DNA from: Pholiota molesta
Lineage: Eukaryota; Basidiomycota; Agaricomycetes; Agaricales; Strophariaceae
Length of the DNA: 64,000 bases
Assembly: GCA_014925825.1 (NCBI GenBank)
Contig: JACGCK010000218.1
Coordinates: 1 to 64,000, forward strand
Direction of reading: 5' to 3'
Shown: positions 57,344-64,000 of the stretch, one piece after another
Layout of the letters: each line of letters opens with the position of its first letter
How positions within the stretch are numbered: position 1 is the first letter of the stretch
Notes under the pieces: model-generated
The model's database searches: none
What the model was told of the DNA's origin: nothing
Seen by the model: the letters and a program-made list of their open reading frames with translations, nothing else
Position numbers and translations under genes: made by a program

Positions 57344-60300
57344 CTATCTCTCCAAGGTTTGAGCCCAAAAATCCCATATCGTACCGTCGTCCATATCAGT
57401 ATCATGGTTCGCGTGAGCTTCGAACGTTGCGGAGGAATCGTAATTGGGGAAGCCATTTGTACTGAAGGATGTTTGTGGAGAGTCAAACGAGAACGTGGAT
57501 TCCGGTGAGAGCGGTACGGCGGAAAAAGTTAAGCCCAATAAAGGGCACCGAGGGCGCCATCGGTAGCGCCCCCCACCTGGCATTCCCAAGATCTTGGAGA
57601 GTTCTTGACCGGTGAACTGATTCGCAGACGATGTCCGTGACAGCTGGCCTGTTCCGAGGTCCTGAGGAATATCAAAAGAGGCGCCATTCCCTGGAATAAA
57701 TGACTGGCAGTGTGGCCGCTGCCGGAAAACGCAAGCTCATCTAGAGCAGGTGGCGGATGCACGATGGTCTGGTCATAAACATTGATACCGTATCATATCG
57801 AGGGAATGAAGTTGGAGCTGAAGAAGAGAGTGCAGGAGTGACATATAGAGAACCAGGGCTAGGGATGATTGGACTTGCAGAGCCACTGCTGAGTAGGTTA
57901 GAGCGGCGGCGGATCCAGGGATCTGTGAAGCTGGGATGAAGGCTGGACGGACTGTTGGATGGGAAAGATGAATCGCTATTCGGAGGAACTTGAATAGGAA
58001 TAGGGATGGAGCAGAACGGCCAGGGGAGGAAGAGACAGCATAGTTGGATATATCCTGTTGATTATGAGAAATAGTAATATTGGGAGCAAGAGAAGAGTGA
58101 TGCGCAGCGGGAGAAGGGTTAGGAGAGTCATTAACAGAGTGACCTCGGGAATGAATGCCCATGCGATGGTGCTTAGGCCTAGTTAACGAAGAGTGGCGCC
58201 GGATGTGGTCTTTAGATAAGGAAAAAGGGGAACTTGAATCATCGTCATCGTCGTCATTACAACTTCGGGTGAGAAGAAGATACCGCCCGGGGAGGACGAG
58301 ATCGGAATGATCTTGCGCTCAAGGAGGGGCTTCAATTGTTCATTCATGAGGTTCTTCATGATACCGGCGATATTGGTAGCACATTGCCAGGACCTGCCGA
58401 TCTCACTCAGGTATTCTAAAAGTTCCTGTTGTCGGATAGAATGATTGAGCTCCTTCTGAGCAATGCGAATGCCAGTGCTTGCTTGTATTCCAGTGAGGAG
58501 ATAGACAGTGCCAGCGGAAAAGACTGTTTGGATGAGAGTTACAGGGCAGTAGCGGAGCGTGTAAAGGGAGCGCCAAGTCGAGAGTAGTTCCATTATGTTT
58601 TCGGCTGCTCGCCTACAAAGCTGATGAAGCGATTGGATCACTCATTGCAATGGAACGAGATAAATAAATCAGTATACCTTAACATGATCAATTTCTCTCG
58701 ATCCATACTGGATATTAGGCGCCCCGTGCGCTGGAAGAAAGGGCGGTGGAGGAGGATAAAGAGCCACCAATATGCAAGATGCATCATGAGCTTGTGCGGC
58801 GTTGACGTTTGGCGTGAATTATGAGTGATATCAAGCTCAGGCGAGAGTCCATTTTTCCACGTATTGAGACTGAGGCTACACGGCGGAGGAAAGTTAAGCG
58901 TTTGAAGGGGATGAAAATTAAAATGGTGATTGACTCAATCTCTGTTATCAGCGCGTCTATAGCGAATGGACGGCTATGGGATTGTCTAAATGGTTACTAT
59001 AGGCATAAAGGTAAGTCAACGTTATATGAAAAGGTGCAGAAACCTACACCACGTCCATAATACGCCGCGAGATCATCAGCAGCTCGCACGTCGCCTGGAA
59101 GGTCGTCGTCAGGTAGTTCGGTTGAGGCTCGAGTTTGGACGATGGGTGCGTCCATGGTAATTGATCGTAGTCTTGGTCGACCAATGGCATTGAAATGGCT
59201 TTGAAGGCCACGTGTCGGAAGTTGGTGTGGGACACCAAACTCACGTCCAACGTAAAGAGACCAACACACATCCTACGCAAGAATGATAAATAAACTCAAA
59301 CATCGGTGAGTGAAGAGCGACTTACCTGTGTGAAGGTTGTCCAATACGTCCATCGACGATCCAGCAGGTCAGACTCATCCATTATTCCTGCCTTTACCCA
59401 TTCAGAGCAGTCGACGTTCAAACCCACTATGAGCATGATCAGACCCAGAAGATATCAAAAAGAGTAAGCCGAAAAGCGTACAAGCTTGGGCCATTCTGGC
59501 GCTCATTCCTGCGAATAATCAGCGACTGATGTTTAGATAAAGGGGGCACACATACCGAAGTACAAGTAACCTAACGTTTGATCACCCTTGGAGCTATGGA
59601 AACTTGCCAGAATAGAGAGTGCGTTGACGACACTCAGATTAGGCTTGCTACACTCAATCTCGATGTAACTTTTCGCTTGGTTGGCAAAATACTGCCGAGA
59701 TTTGAGATCTCTTAGCTTCGAATCATCGACGAACGCCAGCCCAAGTGCCACCAATGCGTTATGGAGCATAGGTGAGTAGTGAGGAGTCTTAGGTGAGGGA
59801 TGAGAAGAGGGGACAGACAATGAACGATACATGTCCCTTAGAAAGAGTGCAGGGACGACGCGGAGACACCATGATGTGAAGAACTTGAAAATTAAATCAA
59901 GTGCTCTATGAAGTAGCAGGCATTCGATAAGATTGCAATGAAGAAGGGCACAGCACTTACTTATCATGGGTTCTACGATCCAGCGGCACTATGTCCGGGA
60001 GATGTCGTGACCAATCGAAGTCAGGATTGTAGTGGTTGTCGGGGACGCCATCTGTGAGCAGCACATATGTGGCATCGGGGTTTTGTGCGAGAGCAGGAAA
60101 TCGAGAAAGCTGTGTGGATGATGGCGGTGGTTCGGCATGGTTGAATCGGAAGGGGGCGGTGATTCCGTAGTGGTGGAACCCATTCTCCTCAAGCTAATGA
60201 ATGCAATTTGAGACCTGCTTGACGAACGAAACGAATAGCATATCGTACCTTCAGACTCTGCGTCGGAATACACAGCTCCTTCGCCGGATCTCCTGAGTCC

Positions 60301-60811
60301 GAATTGCCATCCTCGCTAGCAAGGTCGAGTTCGTGTTCGAATATGTCGGGCGATGGGCCCAACAGCCCATCGCTGTCCGAGGGGCGCGAAGCGCGAAATT
60401 CACCATTTCGGTTCGGGTATTGGTCTAGCTGTGATTCTAGATAATCGGCGTATTTCCGCCATTCTAAAGCTCGCACTCGGAGACTCTCTCCCCGTTTGTG
60501 CATCGCCTCGAAGTGCTGCTCTGTCCGCGGCTTGCGCACTGGATTCTTGGTCCATGCACACTGTGCGAAACGATGAGTACGTCGCATGTGTTGCCATTAG
60601 CAGATTGGATACGTACTTCTTGCTCGCGGCCTTGTTGACGACATGGTTGGCAGATAGGTTTGTTGCCGTCGCATTTGGTCTCCTACCAGCTGATGAGAGT
60701 TTTTTCCACGGAACATCGCGAGCATGCTTACTTTCTCGCACAGACGTCGCACGCAGGATTGTATGTTCCTCGTCCGCGAGGGTTACCAGAGCTCGAAGCC
60801 TTTGTTTTCAT
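57344..60811 (-). CDS. Zn2Cys6 fungal-specific transcription factor
   Basis: Many exons from ATG 60811 (MKTKASSSGNPRGRGTYNPA) to the stop at 57344. The binuclear zinc cluster is split by introns: ACDVCARK, then KCDGNKPICQPCRQQGREQE, then CAWTKNPVRKPRTEQ, giving the six Cys in order. A linker and short coiled coil follow (RALEWRKYADYLESQLDQYP). The middle homology (fungal_trans) domain has DIVPLDRRTHDK, ALDLIFKFFTSWCLRVVPAL, MLHNALVALGLAFVDDSKLR, FANQAKSYIEIECSKPNLSV, VNALSILASFHSSKGDQTLG, YLYFGMSARMAQALGLNVDC, LLDRRWTYWTTFTQDVCWSL and YVGREFGVPHQLP. The C-terminus is Ser/Pro-rich and ends DTDMDDGTIWDFWAQTLE. It belongs to the nirA/XlnR-like group common in agarics, so the target is unknown. 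Several C-terminal exon joins (58.2-57.5 kb) are uncertain. A nuclear DNA-binding regulator. Confidence 0.82.
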
Positions 60812-61767
60812 CAATGCGCAGGATTAGATGTGAAGTAATCGTGCGAAATGATCCGAAAAGTACGTCAGACGCTTCAACGAGGGCAAGTAGTAGGTTAGAA
60901 CTTAGTATTAGTGGTACTAAGTAAGTAGTGATCAAAATTATGGGGTATTGCTGCTAGGATTATGGAGTTGTAAACAGGAGCGCTTGTGCTATGCATGGCG
61001 TCTATATATGACCAGCTGAAGGTGTACTTGGGAAACCTTCACTAGTACCGCGCGCTTTCCGAGCACTTGACACTGATAGATCAACACAGCATTTACAGTT
61101 TGAGCGTCTACGTACAGGCCCCACCCACGCCACGCTACATATTTAGTCGTTCGGTGGGATCCTCCATAGACACCGTAACCATATGTAGGTCTAAAATGCC
61201 TCAATGCCTCCCCACCCAATCAAGTAAAACTATCTGCAAATGATACTGGCTCAAGCCGCTCAACATTGAACGCTGAGTATGCTGGATATTGAGATAGATC
61301 AACATCGCTCAGGCTTATCCCACTCCTAGGTTGTTGAGAAATGACGCAAAGAACTGGAAATGGACAGAGCGACGCCCGCGGACAGTACATGAGGAAACAA
61401 CGTGTTTTGCGAGTACAGCCAATTTTAGGATGGAGTAGCCCCGCCCTGTGGGCGACGGGGTCCAAATTGCTGTATACTTAGGTACATCTGCACCCCGAAC
61501 ACAGGAACACGAGGCTGCGATCTCCTTTGCGAGTACAACCCGTTTTGGCATAACAGAGCCCGCCATTCGGGCGACGGGATGCCGAATACGTGCCAATTAT
61601 CACAGCCTACACCGTTGAGTGCCGAATCATTAACTCATGCTTGAGCTTGGGATTCTAAATAGACTTGGTAGAGGGCTATCAGCATCAATGACATATGAGA
61701 AACAGATAACATTACAGGCCAGCGGCCACAAGGCAACTAGGAGCAATGGATAGACACCTACCGAAGC
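60812..61767. other. Intergenic region upstream of the Zn2Cys6 gene
   Basis: 0.95 kb, which also forms the 3' side of the unknown gene. It contains the duplicated GC hairpin unit at 61.37-61.60 kb. No coding frame supported. Confidence 0.45.
61369..61597. repeat. Two diverged copies of a unit of about 110 bp with a GC hairpin
   Basis: The copies are offset by about 120 bases. Both have a -GG-CA(C/G)...GAGG leader, then TTTGCGAGTACA-CC at 61406-61420 and 61526-61540, then AG--CCCGCC followed by GGGCGACGGG (about 61437-61459 and 61556-61577). CCCGCC and GGCGACGGG flank a 4-5-base loop and can fold back. The hairpin is kept while the loop (CTGT versus ATTC) and flanks vary, which may mean a structured RNA or merely an old duplication. 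Confidence 0.5.
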
Positions 61768-62640
61768 CTATTTTCTATACAAGATGTCTTTTGCAGACGT
61801 GTCTTTCTTCCAGAGCCTATCCCATACCCCATTTCCAGTTGCGATACTTACGCTCGGCACCAAGTGTGACTTCGATAAGAATCTGAAGCACTGAGTGTGA
61901 CTGGTATTCAACAGGTGATCATACCAATGTCGGCCAAATGATAGGTCATTGGAGCCAAAGGTGTGTAGCCCACTGGATAAATAGCAACCTTCATCAATGA
62001 CAACTGCTATCGAAAGCAAAAGGGAGATACGTACGTAGGGTGCAAAGATCCGAGTCATGAGTCTAGCGCCTACGAATGACGTCGAAAAGGCTTTCCAGCC
62101 AGGAAAGAAAAGATTTGCACGGAATAGGTAATTTGCAAGGCGCCTTGAGGCGGCACCATGTCGCTGGTTAGGTGTTAACTTTAGCGAATAATCTAGCAGC
62201 AAATCAATCACATACCTTTGTAGTTCTGATCTTGTTCATGCCGTTGCACCGTAATCAGGACGTCCAGTGTATTCATAGCTGTCACCTGTGGGTCTTTGCT
62301 CGGGGAAACTAGATTGAATGAAAGTACAAGTGCGGCGAGGTCAATCAGAGGGCGTGTGCCAGTGTTCAGGATATCTCGGAGATTGAAGAGCATTAAGAGG
62401 GCCAAAGCAGAAGCCCAAGAAGGATATTGACAGTGCGCTGCGCTGCCTGCGCATCGAGTCTCGACAAGGGTCCGAAGCCAAAATTCACGATCAAAACAAG
62501 TCTGTATAAGAGGCTTCAATTGCCAATTGAGTCAAACTGACAATGAGAAAAAAAGCAAGCGCTCACTTGAGCCCTCCGGGTCGAGCTGCCAATATTTCGA
62601 GGCTTCTCCCGTCTTTCAGCATGATAACGTTTTCCTTGAA
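61768..62640 (-). CDS. Hypothetical multi-exon gene, family unknown
   Basis: Protein-like frames at 62625-62575 (MLKDGRSLEILAARPGGLK), 62510-62215 (FWLRTLVETRCAGSAAHCQY, DILNTGTRPLIDLAALVLSF, ITVQRHEQDQNYK) and 62200-61790 (RHGAASRRLANYLFRANLFF, GARLMTRIFAPYV) are separated by good GT-AG borders. The middle part is Leu/Ala-rich and helical, perhaps armadillo/HEAT-like. I do not recognise the family. The start is unclear: an ATG near 62622 is the best candidate. The end may be earlier than 61768 if another intron exists. It sits just downstream of the uL14m gene on the same strand. Confidence 0.4.
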
Positions 62641-62729
62641 GTGGGCGAACAGTTCAGTCGGGCAATAGTCATATTTGGATATGGGGAATCATAATAATAA
62701 TTATAATGGGGATTAAAAAAAAGTGATAA

Positions 62730-63235
62730 TCAAACAACCTGGATAGCTATGAGCGAAAAAGACTAGAACGGAAAGAAAAAGCGAACACACCCTGGGAGCC
62801 AAGCTAACAATCTTTCCCCACCCCTTAAGCCTCAGGTCAGCAGAGACCATGCCACCAATGCGCGTCCCAAGCATTTCCTTCTTGTTGTTCAGCAACACGG
62901 CAGCATTGTCGTCGAACCGAATGTAGGAGCCGTCTGGCCTGCGGACGGGCTTCCGCGTGCGCACGATAACGGCGCGTCGTACATCTCCGCGACGAACTTT
63001 GACAGCATTTACAGATGCTTGGGCAGCGGCCGACACAGGGCGTGCCTTCTGGACGACAACGACGATTTCATCGCCGACTGAACCCCAGCCGTTGTTGACT
63101 TTGTTCTTCAGGACATTAACACACTCGACAAGGAGTGCGCCTGAGTTATCTATGCACTATAATCGTATTTCAGCCTGTAAGACATGTGTGTACGATGTTA
63201 CGACGTACATTGAGTGTTCCTTTAAGACCAATCAT
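62730..63235 (-). CDS. Mitochondrial ribosomal protein uL14m
   Basis: Large-subunit protein (Saccharomyces MRPL38 orthologue). Three exons: MIGLKGTLN from ATG 63235; then the main exon [101 protein letters not shown]; and a last two codons, VV, before the stop, reached through a GT-AG intron of about 60 bp. These are the conserved uL14 blocks (DNSGA, KV-RG, R--GSYI-FD-NA-VL, GTRI-G-V--ELR). Total about 130 residues, normal for the family, with no long targeting extension. It shares a 175-bp promoter with hexokinase. Confidence 0.87.
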
Positions 63236-63410
63236 GGCGGAGAATGACGAAAACGGTAGGCTCGACGCGGGCCAACGACCAGCTCAACAATTTCCAGGAG
63301 TTCCCACGGACCTAAATGGAGCATGCTTTATACATAGGACTCCACCGTCGCCGTCTTTCTTTCTCAAACCACCACCACCACCACATCTACCACGCTTTCT
63401 ACTGTTCAAA
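63236..63410. promoter_or_regulatory. Bidirectional promoter, uL14m and hexokinase
   Basis: Only 175 bp separate the divergent start codons, so the two genes must share upstream sequence if the hexokinase start at 63411 is right. The hexokinase side has a CT/CCA-rich stretch (63350-63405) and ATACATA-type AT bases near 63330. A later hexokinase start (Met at 63594) would enlarge the interval. Confidence 0.5.
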
Positions 63411-64000
63411 ATGCCAGTATCCAGGCGCGGAAGCGGGAGCGTCACCCTGCCTACTGGCCAGACGCTCGCGATCCACACCAGAACCCAAGATGAGGAAGAT
63501 CTCCCTCACGCCACTAAGAAGTGCGTCGCGTTGATTATCTGCCAAGCAATCGCAAGATCGATGAGCGTATCCTATCTTTTCTGAATTTAGGACCATGTCG
63601 GACCATCTGCGGAGGCTAGAGAGCCTGTGAGTTGCGTTCAAGTGCAGCGGCTGCCTCCTATGTCCTAATCAGACAGCCAGATTCACTCTTACGCCGCAGC
63701 GGATGCGCATGATTGTCGAAGCCTTCAAAGATACACTGGAGCAGGGACTGGAAGAGACCGGACAGACTGTGGTGCGTATCGGTATTGTTATCGGAATACT
63801 TCGACCTCGGGTATCAACCTCATTTGTACAGCCTATGATCGCGACGTTTGTCTTCGGTTGGCCCACAGGTCAAGAGAAGGGCGACTACCTAGCTGTGGAC
63901 CTTGGTGCGTTTTTCTCTCGTGTCTCTCTATCGCAGACCCCTAAAATGGAATCCATAGGAGGAACCAATCTCCGTGTCTGCCTTGTCACGATACAAGGCG
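63411..64000 (+). CDS. Hexokinase, 5' part (gene continues beyond the window)
   Basis: Glucose/hexose phosphorylation to hexose 6-phosphate at the start of glycolysis, in the cytosol. Exon 1 (ATG 63411) encodes MPVSRRGSGSVTLPTGQTLA and ends DLPHATKK. Exon 2, after a GT-AG intron, encodes TMSDHLRRLESL; exon 3 encodes FTLTPQRMRMIVEAFKDTLE and QGLEETGQTV. After another intron come PMIATFVFGWPTGQEKGDYL, the phosphate-1 motif AVDLGGTNLRVCLV, and TIQG, split by an intron near 63905-63957. MSDHL in exon 2 is an alternative start that would give the more usual length. The catalytic Asp and sugar-binding motifs lie beyond 64000, so activity cannot be judged. Confidence 0.92.

Overview
The window is nuclear DNA of a mushroom-forming basidiomycete (Agaricomycetes, probably Agaricales). 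Genes are interrupted by many introns of about 45-90 bp. The gene families are typical of that class: a DUF6534 seven-helix protein, a Clp1-like protein, a C2-NACHT-ankyrin STAND protein, an F-box protein of the large agaric family, and a fungal-only Trs65. There are no operons and no CRISPR arrays. All identifications come from reading translated exons and recalling protein families; no search was run. The species cannot be named.

Layout. 0-2.6 kb is a nearly perfect 2.47-kb inverted repeat (two 1189-bp arms, 96-bp spacer) flanked by an 8-bp direct repeat. It is a young, transposase-less fold-back element lying against the end of a diverged relative. 4-14 kb carries a DUF6534 membrane protein (+), a small-molecule methyltransferase (+), a secreted alginate-lyase-fold protein (-) and a Clp1-like developmental protein (+). 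14-24 kb looks like accessory DNA: a Cys-rich protein of an unnamed agaric family (-), short repeats, a decayed gene, and an intact STAND/NLR-type protein (+) with nine strongly homogenised ankyrin repeats. 24-26.6 kb holds gene debris, including a fragment resembling proteasome subunit Rpn6.

26.6-34 kb has three minus-strand genes: a GH5 glycosidase, a kelch-repeat protein and an NT-C2 domain protein. 34-46 kb has a possible MITE, an F-box gene (+), a secreted type-B carboxylesterase/lipase (-) and mitoribosomal bL28m (-). 46-56.5 kb has an HMG-box transcription factor (+), an APC-family amino-acid/GABA permease (-), TRAPPII subunit Trs65 with two apparent frameshifts (+) and a small Rossmann/SLOG-like protein (+). 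57-64 kb has tRNA-Leu(CAG), a Zn2Cys6 transcription factor (-), a duplicated GC hairpin unit, an unknown gene (-), mitoribosomal uL14m (-) and, divergent from it, the 5' end of hexokinase (+), which runs off the window.

How genes may work together. Housekeeping functions (mitochondrial translation, Golgi/endosome trafficking, glycolysis, nitrogen uptake) sit in the right half. The left half is richer in accessory, repeat-associated and fast-evolving genes. No clear biosynthetic cluster or defence operon is visible. The most unusual items are the giant palindrome, the homogenised ankyrin array of the NLR-type gene, and the Cys-rich protein 3.3 kb upstream of that gene.
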